A DNA stretch of 64,000 bases from Acidobacteriota bacterium (GTDB taxonomy: Bacteria; Acidobacteriota; Terriglobia; Bryobacterales; Bryobacteraceae): NCBI GenBank assembly GCA_017307505.1, contig JAFKEE010000020.1, positions 186,001 to 250,000 of the forward strand. The letters run 5' to 3'. Shown one piece after another: positions 37,281-45,767 of the stretch (within the stretch, counting starts at the first letter, position 1; each line of letters begins with the position of its first letter). Both the position numbers and the translations under genes were made by a program. The notes under the pieces were generated by a model. The model was not told the origin of the DNA and did not search any database. It was given only the letters and a program-made list of their open reading frames with translations.

Positions 37281-39071
37281 ATGGAACCCGCCAGTAGCAT
37301 CCCTGAGAACGCCACACGCATTCTGTTCTTCACGGGAAAGGGAGGCGTCGGCAAAACGTCGTTGGCATGTGCAACCGCTGTCGCCCTCGCCGATGCACAC
37401 AAGCGAGTCTTGCTCGTCAGCACAGACCCTGCCTCAAACCTTGATGAGGTGCTCGACGTAGAACTCAACGGCGAACCCAAAGCCGTGCCTACGGTCGACG
37501 GACTCTTCGCCTTGAACATCGATCCTGAAGCCTCCGCTAAGGCTTATCGCGAGCGCGTCGTCGGACCCTACCGCGATGTTCTCCCCGACGCGGCCGTCAA
37601 CAGTATGGAAGAGCAACTCTCCGGCGCTTGCACTGTGGAGATTGCTGCCTTCGACGAATTCACCAAGCTGCTGGGTGACCCGTCCGCCACCACGGCTTTC
37701 GATCATATCGTCTTCGACACCGCGCCAACCGGACATACGCTGCGCTTGCTAAAGCTGCCGGCCGCGTGGACCGGCTTCATGGATCAAAACACGACAGGCA
37801 CATCCTGTTTAGGCCCTCTCTCAGGGCTCAACTCGCAAAAGAGCCTTTACGAGGAGAGCATCCGCGCCCTATCCGATCCCGAGTGGACGACTCTCTATCT
37901 GGTGAGCCGGCCGGAGGTCACCGCACTGCGGGAAGCCGAGCGCTCGCGCCAGGAACTCGCTGCGCTGGGAGTGGCCAATCAGCGGCTGCTGTTGAATGCG
38001 ATGTTTCGGGCCGCTGGTGTCGATGACCCCGCAGCGCTCGCCCTCGAACGGCGCGGCGCTGAGGCGCTCGCCGCCATGCCCACTGGGCTTGCCGAATTGC
38101 CTTCTACCGAGTTTCCGCTACGGGCTCGCGCGCCGATGGGTGTGGCCGGTCTTCGCGCTGTGTACGGTGGCGCAGATGACCAGGTTCTGGAGTCGAGCAT
38201 CGCGGAATCGACGCAAGCGGCTCCACCATCACTCGCAACGCTCGTAAATCAGATCGAGAGAGCGGGACGTGGAGTGGTGATGACGATGGGCAAAGGAGGC
38301 GTAGGCAAAACCACCATCGCTGCCGCAATCGCCGTCGAACTCGCCGCGCGCGGACATGCAGTCCACCTCAGTACCACCGATCCCGCTGCCCATGTCGCGG
38401 AGGTGGTCGCTGGTTCGTTCCCAAATCTCACCGTCACCCGCATCGATCCCAAGGCGGAGACGGAGCGCTACACCGCTGAGGTCCTGAATACGGCCGGTGC
38501 GGGACTCACTCCGGAAGGCCGGGCTTTACTCGAAGAGGATCTGCGGTCACCCTGTACCGAAGAGATCGCCGTATTCCGCGCCTTCGCGCAGGCGGTGGCC
38601 GAAGGAGCGGCTGGCTTCGTGGTGCTCGATACTGCGCCGACGGGCCATACGCTCTTGCTATTGGATTCAGCCGAGGCCTATCATCGCGAAGTGCTGCGCA
38701 CCGCCAGCGACATGCCGGACGCCGTTCGCAACCTGCTGCCGAGGCTCCGCGATCCGAACTACACCAAAGTACTCCTGGTCACTTTACCCGAAGCGACTCC
38801 CGTTCACGAAGCCGCCAAGCTGCAAGCCGATCTGATTCGCGCCGGCATCACGCCGTTCGCTTGGGTGGTGAATCAGAGCTTCCATGGTGATCGATTTACC
38901 GATCCGGTGTTGCGCGAACGCGGCCGCCGCGAACTCCCTTTTCTGTGTGAGGTGCAGCAGCAATTGGCGTCACAATCCGCCGTGATTCCCTGGTCGCCCG
39001 ATCCGCCCGTAGGCGCAGAAAGCCTGCGGGCGCTCGTGAGCGGCCTCGAACTGGCGTTACCTGCTATTTGA
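37281..39071 (+). CDS. arsA: Arsenite-stimulated ATPase ArsA
   Basis: 596 residues with two homologous halves. Each has a deviant Walker A GKGGVGKT (near residues 21 and 337) and a signal-transduction DTAPTGHTLRLL or DTAPTGHTLLLL motif. Cysteines near CTVEIAAF and CTEEIAVF in the two halves correspond to metalloid-site cysteines. ArsA powers arsenite export with a membrane partner; here the only membrane partner visible is Acr3, not ArsB, so it must work with Acr3. The ATG at 37281 is preferred because the upstream frame reads through arsD. Confidence 0.93.
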   Translation: MEPASSIPENATRILFFTGKGGVGKTSLACATAVALADAHKRVLLVSTDPASNLDEVLDVELNGEPKAVPTVDGLFALNIDPEASAKAYRERVVGPYRDVLPDAAVNSMEEQLSGACTVEIAAFDEFTKLLGDPSATTAFDHIVFDTAPTGHTLRLLKLPAAWTGFMDQNTTGTSCLGPLSGLNSQKSLYEESIRALSDPEWTTLYLVSRPEVTALREAERSRQELAALGVANQRLLLNAMFRAAGVDDPAALALERRGAEALAAMPTGLAELPSTEFPLRARAPMGVAGLRAVYGGADDQVLESSIAESTQAAPPSLATLVNQIERAGRGVVMTMGKGGVGKTTIAAAIAVELAARGHAVHLSTTDPAAHVAEVVAGSFPNLTVTRIDPKAETERYTAEVLNTAGAGLTPEGRALLEEDLRSPCTEEIAVFRAFAQAVAEGAAGFVVLDTAPTGHTLLLLDSAEAYHREVLRTASDMPDAVRNLLPRLRDPNYTKVLLVTLPEATPVHEAAKLQADLIRAGITPFAWVVNQSFHGDRFTDPVLRERGRRELPFLCEVQQQLASQSAVIPWSPDPPVGAESLRALVSGLELALPAI

Positions 39072-39166
39072 CGCGTCTGAGTCTGTCCAGAACCGAAGGC
39101 CTTGTATTCACCAACCGTTGAGGGAATCCGCGCTTAGCGACCGTCACGAACCCAGTGACGCTTACA

Positions 39167-39613
39167 CTAGGCGGAGCCAGAGGCTTCAGGGGAAGCGGTA
39201 CGCGCGATTGTGCCTGTCAGCGTGCATGCGACCGCGACGGTATTCGAGATGGTTCCGAATTTCCGCACGTTCTCATGCAGAAGCTCCAGCCGATGATCGG
39301 ATTCATCCGTATCCACAACGATCTCGTAGTCGATCCTGATCATGCGTGGCGGCTTGTCCTGCCGCACCCCATGCAGTCTGATTACAACGGCCCGGAACTC
39401 GAACTTCAACATCGGACTCACCCGTTCGATTCCCTTGAGCATGCACGCGGCGATCGACGCGAGGAACAACTCCGCAGGGTTAAATGCATCCGGGCGTCCG
39501 CTCAAGGCGGTGTCCATTACGATTTCTGCCTCTTTGCACTTGGCCCGGCTCTCGCTAGCCGTCATGCGCCGAGCAGAGACACTGTATTCCAGTAGCGGCG
39601 TCATTCCGTTCAC
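39167..39613 (-). CDS. OsmC-family protein
   Basis: 148 residues. FNPAELFLASIAACMLKGIERV is the OsmC/Ohr active-site helix with one of the redox cysteines (AAC), and AVACTLTGTI near the end carries another. These proteins reduce organic hydroperoxides or act as thiol-dependent stress proteins. It starts with GTG overlapping the DUF2180 stop, so it is the last gene of acr3-DUF2180-osmC. Its inclusion in an arsenic operon fits oxidative stress caused by arsenite. Between it and arsA (39072-39166) GTCAC/GTGAC can form a weak hairpin, not a convincing terminator. Confidence 0.78.
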   Translation of the reverse strand: MNGMTPLLEYSVSARRMTASESRAKCKEAEIVMDTALSGRPDAFNPAELFLASIAACMLKGIERVSPMLKFEFRAVVIRLHGVRQDKPPRMIRIDYEIVVDTDESDHRLELLHENVRKFGTISNTVAVACTLTGTIARTASPEASGSA

Positions 39614-39867
39614 CTGTGGGCCATTGCTACTGGAACTGCAGCCTGTTCTTCAATCGTGTGACTCTGTCGCAAAGCTTCAAGGCACGTCCGGCACAGGAGG
39701 GCACGAGCCTTCTTCGGCAGTTCCACCACCTTTGCTATCGGTTGATGGGTAAGGATCGGATCGGCTGTGAGAACGGCATGTTCGGCGCAGAGGCCGACCG
39801 AACAGTGGTGGCAGACGCCAACGGCATCGGAGCGTTCCCCTGCAAGCGAACATTCAAAGCATTTCAT
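39610..39867 (-). CDS. DUF2180 small zinc-ribbon-like protein
   Basis: 85 residues from ATG 39867. MKCFECSLAGERSDAVGVCHHC, then CAEHA and CRTC, give several CxxC/CxxH motifs that would bind zinc or, in this setting, arsenite. DUF2180 proteins are small and uncharacterised. The gene lies 14 bases after acr3 and overlaps the osmC start by 4 bases. A longer frame to 39936 would overlap acr3 and has no signal. Confidence 0.7.
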   Translation of the reverse strand: MKCFECSLAGERSDAVGVCHHCSVGLCAEHAVLTADPILTHQPIAKVVELPKKARALLCRTCLEALRQSHTIEEQAAVPVAMAHR

Positions 39868-39881
39868 GGCAGATTTCCTTT

Positions 39882-40988
39882 CTATGCGCTCGCTGGGCCT
39901 GGGAACCAGTGCCGAGTGCGATTGCAGGCGGCACAAACAGAGAGCATCACCGGCACTTCAATCAGCACGCCGACGACCGTTGCCAGGGCGGCGCCGGATT
40001 CTGGACCGAAAAGCGCAATAGCCGTAGCCACCGCCAGCTCGAAGAAGTTGCTCGCCCCAATCAGCGCGCCAGGCGCCGCGATGGCGTATTCGACTCGCAG
40101 CAAGCGCATCAGACCATAGGTCAAAGACGAATTGAAGTACACCTGGATGAGAATCGGTACCGAGATCAGCAGCACGTGCGAAAACTTCGTGGTGATGTTT
40201 TCCGCCTGAAGTCCGAAGATTAGCACCAGCGTTGCGAGAAGAGCGATCATGCTCACTGGACCAAAGCGCGGAAGGAATTGTTTCTCAAACCACTCCACGC
40301 CATGTTTGCCGACGAGCCACCCGCGCAACGCGACGCCCAATACCAGTGGGATCACGATAAAGACAACGACGGAATAGACCAGAACGTGGAAAGGCACTTC
40401 GAGGGACGATGCTCCGCTGACTAGATAGCGTACGATCGGAGCGAAGAGGACGAGCATGATCAGATCATTGACCGATACTTGAACGAGTGTGTATGCAGGG
40501 TCGCCATCGGTCAGGTAGCTCCATACGAACACCATCGCCGTACAGGGTGCGGCGGCAAGAATGATGCAACCCGCGATGTACTGAGAGGCCTCGTCTGCGG
40601 TTAGCAAGCCTGCAAACACGTGCCGGAAAAAGAGCCAGGCGACGAACGCCATTGAGAACGGTTTCACGACCCAGTTGACAAACAAGGTCACCAGCAGCCC
40701 GCGTGGGCGTTGGCCGACTCTGCGCACGGCTCCAAAGTCCACCTTCATCATCATCGGAATGATCATGAGCCAAATCAGGACTGCAATGGGAACGTTGATC
40801 TGGCTGCCTTGGGCGAACTCCCAACTCCGGAGCGTCGCGATGCTGCCAGGCACCCCCTTCCCCACCACGATCCCTAGGACCATACACAGCCCGACCCACA
40901 GCGTCAGGAATCGCTCGAAGACGTTTAACTGTTTTGCTGCTGGCTTCAAGTCATTCGTCTGTTTGCTTGCGCTCTTGACTGCTTCCAT
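39882..40988 (-). CDS. acr3: Arsenite efflux permease Acr3
   Basis: 368 residues with ten membrane spans. AAPCTAMVFVWSYLTDGD contains the conserved cysteine of Acr3 needed for arsenite transport, and GASNFFELAVATAI holds the conserved glutamate of the late span. It exports As(III), probably energised by the ArsA-ArsD pair. It is divergent from the second arsR with an operator between; DUF2180 and osmC follow it. Confidence 0.93.
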   Translation of the reverse strand: MEAVKSASKQTNDLKPAAKQLNVFERFLTLWVGLCMVLGIVVGKGVPGSIATLRSWEFAQGSQINVPIAVLIWLMIIPMMMKVDFGAVRRVGQRPRGLLVTLFVNWVVKPFSMAFVAWLFFRHVFAGLLTADEASQYIAGCIILAAAPCTAMVFVWSYLTDGDPAYTLVQVSVNDLIMLVLFAPIVRYLVSGASSLEVPFHVLVYSVVVFIVIPLVLGVALRGWLVGKHGVEWFEKQFLPRFGPVSMIALLATLVLIFGLQAENITTKFSHVLLISVPILIQVYFNSSLTYGLMRLLRVEYAIAAPGALIGASNFFELAVATAIALFGPESGAALATVVGVLIEVPVMLSVCAACNRTRHWFPGPASA

Positions 40989-40989
40989 G

Positions 40990-41007
40990 TTTCAATTATA
41001 GTTGAAA
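40990..41007. promoter_or_regulatory. ArsR operator, acr3/arsR intergenic
   Basis: TTTCAA-ttatag-TTGAAA is a perfect inverted repeat beginning 2 bases outside the acr3 start codon and 26 bases before the divergent arsR start. It is well placed to shut both promoters. Better conserved than the other ars site at 36866. Confidence 0.65.
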
Positions 41008-41032
41008 TACTGAAGATAGCAAGGAGCAACCG

Positions 41033-41428
41033 TTGGCATCTCGCGTTGAAGAAACTGTGGACTTCGTGAAGTTCGCCGATACCTTGGCGGCCCTTGGCGC
41101 GGAGCCGCGCCTGCGAATCGTCTACCATCTTCTCCGCGCTCACCCGAACGGTATGGTGGCCGGCGAACTTCAAACCGAGTTGGGCATGCAGCCGTCTGCC
41201 GTATCTCATCATCTTGAGAAGCTCAAGCATGAAGACCTAGTTCATGTACAGCGCCAGGGCACGTTCCTCCGCTACACGGCGAATCCGGAGGTTCTCCAGG
41301 AACTCCTCAGTTTCTTGTTCTCGCAATGCTGCGCAAATTCGGGCGCAGTCAAAGCGGAGAGCGTTTTTCAGCCCTGCCAGGCGAAGGCGACGCCATCAGG
41401 ACGCCAATCACGAAAGGACCGTAAATAG
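41033..41428 (+). CDS. arsR: ArsR-family repressor (second)
   Basis: 131 residues from a TTG codon at 41033 with AAGGAG 7 bases upstream. Winged helix ELGMQPSAVSHHLEKLKHEDLV and VQRQGTFLRYTA. FSQCCANSGAV near residue 102 gives a vicinal cysteine pair as in the first arsR; the two are clearly related. A basic tail follows. It is the first gene of arsR-arsC(exported)-41964. Confidence 0.88.
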   Translation: MASRVEETVDFVKFADTLAALGAEPRLRIVYHLLRAHPNGMVAGELQTELGMQPSAVSHHLEKLKHEDLVHVQRQGTFLRYTANPEVLQELLSFLFSQCCANSGAVKAESVFQPCQAKATPSGRQSRKDRK

Positions 41429-41431
41429 CCC

Positions 41432-41944
41432 ATGTCGAAACTCATACGACGCTCCATCTGGTTGCCTTTACTGCTTGCCGGCATGTCCACGATGAGCGGC
41501 CAAGAACCCACCAAGAAAGTTCGCGTGTTGATTCTCTGCACCGGGAACTCGGCGCGAAGTCAGATGTCGGCCGGGTTTCTGCAATCGTGGTCATCGAGCC
41601 TCGATGTGTACTCCGCGGGGACCAATCCGTCACCTCGTGTGAATCCCTTCGCCATCAAAGCAATGCAGGAGGTGGGCGTGGACATCTCGGGAGGGCATCC
41701 CAAATCCGTTTCGCAGTTTCTAGGCCAGTCTTTCGACTATGTGATCACCGTCTGCGATGACGCCGACAAGAACTGTCCGAACTTTCGGGGCAAAGTCGGC
41801 AAGCGGGTCCACATCGGCTTCCCGGACCCCGCGAAAGCCACCGGCACAGACGAGCAAAAGCTGACGGTGTTCCGCACCACCCGGGACGACATCCGGAAGA
41901 GATTCCGCGAGTATTTTGACGCGGAAATCAGCAAGAGGCTCTGA
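41432..41944 (+). CDS. ArsC-like protein with an N-terminal signal peptide
   Basis: 170 residues. The first 24 (basic start, WLPLLLAGMSTMSG) look like a signal peptide or anchor, followed by the same phosphatase fold as the other two: VLILCTGNSARSQMSAGF, SAGTNPSPRV, GVDISGGHPKSVSQF and YVITVCDDADKNCPNF. Arsenate reduction is normally cytoplasmic, so a secreted version is unexpected; in the periplasm the relay would need an exported reductant. The starts at ATG 41432 is 3 bases after arsR. It could also be an inner-membrane-tethered cytoplasmic protein if the segment is not cleaved. Confidence 0.8.
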   Translation: MSKLIRRSIWLPLLLAGMSTMSGQEPTKKVRVLILCTGNSARSQMSAGFLQSWSSSLDVYSAGTNPSPRVNPFAIKAMQEVGVDISGGHPKSVSQFLGQSFDYVITVCDDADKNCPNFRGKVGKRVHIGFPDPAKATGTDEQKLTVFRTTRDDIRKRFREYFDAEISKRL

Positions 41945-41963
41945 CGACGGACGAGGTTCGGAC

Positions 41964-42317
41964 ATGTTGCAGGCAATCCTTCTCGCCTTTCAAATGTTTC
42001 CCGGCATTGACCCGGTGCGTGCTGCAGAATTGCAGCAGCGCGCAATTGTCGACCGGGCGCGCGAGCATGAACGTGCCGCCCGCCAACAGGTTGATTCGCA
42101 ACAGCGTCAGTTTGAAATTCGCTTTAACCGATTGGTTGATGCGGTAAAGAGCTTCTCTGAGCGGTATAACGCCGGAAAGGGCCATGCTTGGCCTGCGCGT
42201 GAAGCCGCGAAGTTGCGTGATGCCATGCGCGACCTCCAGCATTTGGAAGACTCTCTTCGGCCGGATCGCCGTGCTTCTTCTGAGCCGCCTCGGTGCTCGG
42301 TTACAGTCCGCGAATGA
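41964..42317 (+). CDS. Hypothetical protein, helical
   Basis: 117 residues from ATG 41964. A short hydrophobic start (LQAILLAFQMF) leads to a charged helical stretch (RAREHERAARQQVDSQQRQFEIRFNRLVDAVKSF), probably a coiled coil. No family is recognised. The gene is 19 bases behind the exported ArsC-like gene and its last 17 bases overlap the convergent cytochrome gene. Probably cotranscribed with the second arsR. Confidence 0.5.
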   Translation: MLQAILLAFQMFPGIDPVRAAELQQRAIVDRAREHERAARQQVDSQQRQFEIRFNRLVDAVKSFSERYNAGKGHAWPAREAAKLRDAMRDLQHLEDSLRPDRRASSEPPRCSVTVRE

Positions 42318-43035
42318 ACTGAAGCAGAATCGTTCGATCCTTATCGCTCCATGTGGAAGTTGGAACCGAACCGAACATCTCGCCGCCCTCAATGATCTTT
42401 TGGTCTGACAGCCGCGTTGAAACTCCGGCAAGCGTCTTGATGCCGACATAGGTTGTTTCCGCGCCGTCGTCACCATGACAATGCCCGCAATGCACTGAAA
42501 AGGATTGCCGCCCCTGGTCCCACCAAATCAACTGGTCCGCGAGATGGGCTGCGGCTCCTTGAGAGCCTCTCAGGTTATCTGCAAATCGCACTACGCCATC
42601 GCCGTCGACGACAATCGCCAGAGCCGACGCCTCATTGGCATCAGCGAGTTTCAGCTTGGTTTGAAGTTCGGCGGATGCCACCAAAGCAGTCAGGCCGACG
42701 CATTCGTTAGGGATGGTGTTAGTACGCACGACTAAATCCACAGGCAACCCAAAAGAGCGGACTCGCTTCATCTCAAACGCCAGCGCCCGACAGGCGGATT
42801 CCGACAATGTGGCACTCAAAAATAGAAACGCCCGCGGCGCACCGTTTGCGACATCCCTGACGCTTTTCGACCCCTCGCGAACCACTAGCCTGGCCTCGCT
42901 AAGGTCTGTTCGGACCAATGAATCGATCGCATTGGCCCTCGCAGCCTGGAACGAGAGTGCCGCTACGGCCAGCAAGATCGATTGCCCGGCGGGATGATTC
43001 CGTTTACGTTCAATCATCCGACGTACATGAGCCAT
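42301..43035 (-). CDS. c-type cytochrome with N-terminal redoxin-like region
   Basis: 244 residues. A signal peptide (about 17-35) precedes a redoxin-like region (RAFLFLSATLSESACRAL, PNECVGL, ASALAIVVDGDGVVRF). The last third holds a single haem site CGHCH near residue 182, then the cytochrome helices; the axial methionine is probably in GEMFGSVP. It should be periplasmic and exchange electrons. Position next to an exported ArsC-like protein is suggestive of a shared periplasmic redox role, but this is inference. Confidence 0.75.
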   Translation of the reverse strand: MAHVRRMIERKRNHPAGQSILLAVAALSFQAARANAIDSLVRTDLSEARLVVREGSKSVRDVANGAPRAFLFLSATLSESACRALAFEMKRVRSFGLPVDLVVRTNTIPNECVGLTALVASAELQTKLKLADANEASALAIVVDGDGVVRFADNLRGSQGAAAHLADQLIWWDQGRQSFSVHCGHCHGDDGAETTYVGIKTLAGVSTRLSDQKIIEGGEMFGSVPTSTWSDKDRTILLQFIRGL

Positions 43036-43641
43036 TGACAGTTCAGATCTCCTTGAAGTCTTCCTCTAGTAAAGCAGAGGTTGAAGTGCCGCAACATCGA
43101 ACCGACGCAGTAGAGAGATTGCACTGCGGCGTGCCCGCCGTGCCTAGGATGACAACGGGAAACTCTGCGTGCGTCTTGTGGCCGCCGCGAGCCCTGAGAA
43201 GTGATCAAGGTGGATTCCGACGAACTCGCCGCCGTCGAACCTGAGCAATCACTCTGCGGTTTCCACTTCTCGGCGGCAGTTCGGCAAAGCCCGCAACTGC
43301 TCCGGATTGACCGGTCCGCATCGTTAAGTCGGGTCTGCAAGATCCCCAAAGCATTGCATGCAGTCTGATGCCGTTAGTCTATTGACCACGGCCTCGAAAA
43401 TATGCACGCTGTCGAGCTGGAAGTACTCTTTTGCAGCGATGGTGCTTTCGCGCTCGGGAAACTCTACCGCCCGAGTTGTTTTTTTGGTGGGACAAAAGTG
43501 TGACAAGTGCGCAAAACTGCCCGAAACTGAGCGCATCGCAGGAGGAGTGAACAAGGGGACATCCCACGCTACATCAACAACTTAGCGGTCTCGGAGCATC
43601 GCCCCCAAACTCGCGCAAACTAGGTTTTTCTGATTCAGGTT
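43036..43641. other. Intergenic border region, island/ICE junction
   Basis: No convincing gene. A minus-strand frame at 43324-43554 (76 codons) reads like protein (RESTIAAKEYFQLDSVHIFE) but is unrecognised and may be a fragment of a gene broken by insertion. A T-rich run at about 43478-43486 and two CTAGGT copies (43619-43624 and 43642-43647) lie near the integrase end, where an attachment site is expected. No tRNA gene is seen, so the att core is not identified. Confidence 0.35.
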
Positions 43642-44763
43642 CTAGGTCTCGCGTTTTCTCTTTTTCTTGTTGTACTCTTGGAGCCTCTTGAAGGCCTTTT
43701 GAATGTGCTCTGGCGTCGGATGTACGTAGCGCGAAGTGATCCGAATATCGCTGTGGCCGGCGATCCTCTGAATGGCAAACGCATCCGCATCAGACTCTGC
43801 CAGACGCGTGAGCGCAGTGTGACGAAGATCATAGAGCCGGAAGCGGCCGTTCAACTCAATTTTCTTGACGAGCCGGTCGTGTTGAGAGTCGATGGCAGTG
43901 TAGGCAACGGGTTTGTCCGACTCGCTCCCCTCGAACACGAACCCAGAACCGGCGGCATTGCTTTCGTGACTGCGCCGAGCCATGAGTTCGGCGACGCGGT
44001 CGGTCATCATGATCGTTCGCTTGGCGTTGCGTGTCTTGCCCTCGACAACCTGAAAGTAGCCGACCGGGTCAGTCTTCGTCGGGAGTACCGCGTCCTCCCA
44101 TCGGAGCCGGAGGATCTCGCCGGGGCGCATTCCCGTATCCAGACAGATCAGCGCGAAGTCGTGGAGAGGCTGCGGGGCGTTCCCGAGGTACGCCGCCTCC
44201 TCCTCATGCGACAAGATGCGCTCTGTCTGTTTACCTGAACCCGAAAGGCGAATCTTCGGCACATGTTCAATGACGCCCCACTCCTCGGCCATGTTGAGAA
44301 CCCGGCGGATGGTGCCAATCTCGTGGTTCAGGGCCGTCGTCGTTACTGAGCGGTCAATGACGGTGTGCGTGACGCCGTCCTTGCCGCGCTTGACGCCGGT
44401 ACGCCGAGCAGATCGCCGTTTCTCCGCGTACTTTGCGACCACCTCCTTGTCGATTGCGGTGAGCTTCGCGCTGGCCAGAGGAGGATATCGCAACAGGATT
44501 CGCACCATATCGTTGTAGTACTTAATCGTGCTGGGCTTCTTTTCCGCTGCGGCCCACGCGAGGAAGCGTTCGCAGAACTCCGCGAAGGTCGGAGCGGGCT
44601 GGAGTTCCTTAATGCCGACTTCGCCCTTGGCCAGAGCAGCTTTCCGCGACGCTTCGATTTGCTCGGCGACCCGCTTGTTGCCCTGTTTCGTGCTCGCCCG
44701 GATCAACTCACCATTCCAGACGAACTTGAACCACCAGACTTCGCCACGCTTGTAGACTGCCAT
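43642..44763 (-). CDS. int: Tyrosine recombinase (ICE integrase)
   Basis: 373 residues. N-terminal AP2-like arm-binding strand region (MAVYKRGEVWWFKFVWNG), a SAM-like core-binding domain (about 60-160) and a catalytic domain with Arg in TGMRPGEIL (about 208), Lys in EGKTRNAKR, HxxR in LRHTALTRL (about 311), His in GHSD and the nucleophile in SRYVHP (about 342). All active residues are present. Its 3' end faces the island, as expected for an integrase at the left border of the ICE. The excisionase-like gene lies 26 bases upstream in the same direction. Confidence 0.9.
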   Translation of the reverse strand: MAVYKRGEVWWFKFVWNGELIRASTKQGNKRVAEQIEASRKAALAKGEVGIKELQPAPTFAEFCERFLAWAAAEKKPSTIKYYNDMVRILLRYPPLASAKLTAIDKEVVAKYAEKRRSARRTGVKRGKDGVTHTVIDRSVTTTALNHEIGTIRRVLNMAEEWGVIEHVPKIRLSGSGKQTERILSHEEEAAYLGNAPQPLHDFALICLDTGMRPGEILRLRWEDAVLPTKTDPVGYFQVVEGKTRNAKRTIMMTDRVAELMARRSHESNAAGSGFVFEGSESDKPVAYTAIDSQHDRLVKKIELNGRFRLYDLRHTALTRLAESDADAFAIQRIAGHSDIRITSRYVHPTPEHIQKAFKRLQEYNKKKRKRET

Positions 44764-44789
44764 CGGAACCTCCGTATGGTCTTATCGGC

Positions 44790-45038
44790 TCAACCCGTGT
44801 TGCGGGACGACGCTGGGCCATTGCCCCTTTCGTTTCCAGGCGGTTTACGCTCGGGGCACAGGCCACCCTTGGGTAAGGACATCAGCCACGCCGCGAGTGT
44901 GTCAGGATCGTAACGCACCAGCGAGCCCACCTTGATGTATTCCGGGCCGCGCCTCTCCAATCGCCAGCGGCGAAGGCAGGCGAGACTGACACGCAGCCGT
45001 TTCGAAACGTCGATTTCGGTTAACAGATTGGCATTCAT
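44790..45038 (-). CDS. Excisionase-like MerR/AlpA-type small DNA-binding protein
   Basis: 82 residues. TEIDVSKRLRVSLACLRRWRLERRGP followed by KVGSLVRYDPDTLAAWL is the helix-turn-helix of phage and ICE excisionases. A proline/arginine-rich tail has no clear fold. It lies just upstream of int in the same operon and should direct excision. AGGAG is 7 bases before its ATG. Confidence 0.8.
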   Translation of the reverse strand: MNANLLTEIDVSKRLRVSLACLRRWRLERRGPEYIKVGSLVRYDPDTLAAWLMSLPKGGLCPERKPPGNERGNGPASSRNTG

Positions 45039-45067
45039 CGCAGATCTCCTACTCCCGAATGATAGCC

Positions 45068-45079
45068 ACGCCTAGGCGT
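45068..45079. promoter_or_regulatory. Palindrome upstream of the excisionase gene
   Basis: ACGCCTAGGCGT is a perfect 12-base palindrome with a central CTAG, about 30 bases before the excisionase start. It shares the CTAG centre, but not the flanks, with the transfer operators at 46435, 57230 and 62218, so a related but different repressor may act here. Confidence 0.4.
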
Positions 45080-45174
45080 CACGCTTACGCGGTATTATCA
45101 GTGTGCATCCGTTCGTCGAGGATGTCAAGCCTGATGAATCCGGGCGGGTATGGCTTCCTCCCCATTCCGCCGAT

Positions 45175-45399
45175 CCTGGCCGGGCACCGCTGCGCTGGAC
45201 GGCCGATGGCCTGGCCGCGCCACGGCGGGACGGCGAGCCTCTGCTTCCGCTTGCGCGGCCCTTCGGGTCTCGGCTCCCCCGAAATTCGCTGGCGCGAACC
45301 GCATTCGCTTTTCGGTTCCCCCGAGAAAGCGGCTCTTGCCCTGGGGAGCGGCCTCGCTTGCTTCTGAGTGCCCCGGCCAAGGCCGGCAGGCAGAAGGAG
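45175..45399 (+). repeat. GC-rich structured element, copy A
   Basis: The ends CCTGGCCGGGCACC (45175-45188) and GTGCCCCGGCCAAGG (45368-45382) are complementary apart from two one-base bulges, closing a loop of about 180 bases. Inner blocks CGCTGCGCTGGACGGC, GCCTGGCCGCGCC and GGGGAGCGGCCTCGCTTGCT match the copy at 58323 while the middle differs. It ends with AGAAGGAGA, the ribosome-binding site of the following gene. Open frames inside are artefacts of the composition. See findings for the covarying base pair. Confidence 0.65.
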
Positions 45400-45409
45400 A
45401 AGAAGCCTT

Positions 45410-45760
45410 ATGAAACGCCCGGCCATCAGCTTCACAATCACGGTCAACGCCGTCGTACACGTCTACGGCTGCCGCGAACGGCAGTCCCAGGAGGCTCGTG
45501 GATACTTTGGATTCCACGATGCGGAGCGCTGCCCCCATTGCCGGACCATCGATACCGGATTCGAATTCTGGGGTGAGAACGGTCACTGCCAGGGCTCCGC
45601 GCCGAACCGCGAGCGCATGGTGCATTGGATCGCAATCAAGGCCAAGCAGCAATGGCGCACCCAAGGCGGCCAAGTGATGGGCTACCGCTTCGTTAAGGGC
45701 GGCACGCTGCGTTACTGCGGTGGTTACCTCGGTGAATCGGAGGAAGAAAGCGGCGCTTAG
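45410..45760 (+). CDS. Hypothetical CxxC protein of the ICE
   Basis: 116 residues from ATG 45410, AAGGAG 10 bases upstream. FTITVNAVVHVYGC, ERCPHCRTIDTGFEFWGE and GGTLRYCGGYLG give three cysteine sites, with one CxxC that may bind zinc. No family is recognised. It is preceded by structured element A in the same way that ssb is preceded by element B, so it may be expressed early during transfer. Confidence 0.6.
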   Translation: MKRPAISFTITVNAVVHVYGCRERQSQEARGYFGFHDAERCPHCRTIDTGFEFWGENGHCQGSAPNRERMVHWIAIKAKQQWRTQGGQVMGYRFVKGGTLRYCGGYLGESEEESGA

Positions 45761-45767
45761 GCGCCGC

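Noticed and set aside
43201-43368. 55-codon plus-strand frame from GTG
   Set aside because: No ribosome-binding site and no recognisable features.
43560-43641. tRNA gene as integration target next to int
   Set aside because: No cloverleaf or TTCRA loop can be formed here.
45072-45447. Overlapping arginine/proline-rich frames on both strands inside element A
   Set aside because: Composition of the structured GC-rich element; similar junk frames occur in element B at 58196-58537.
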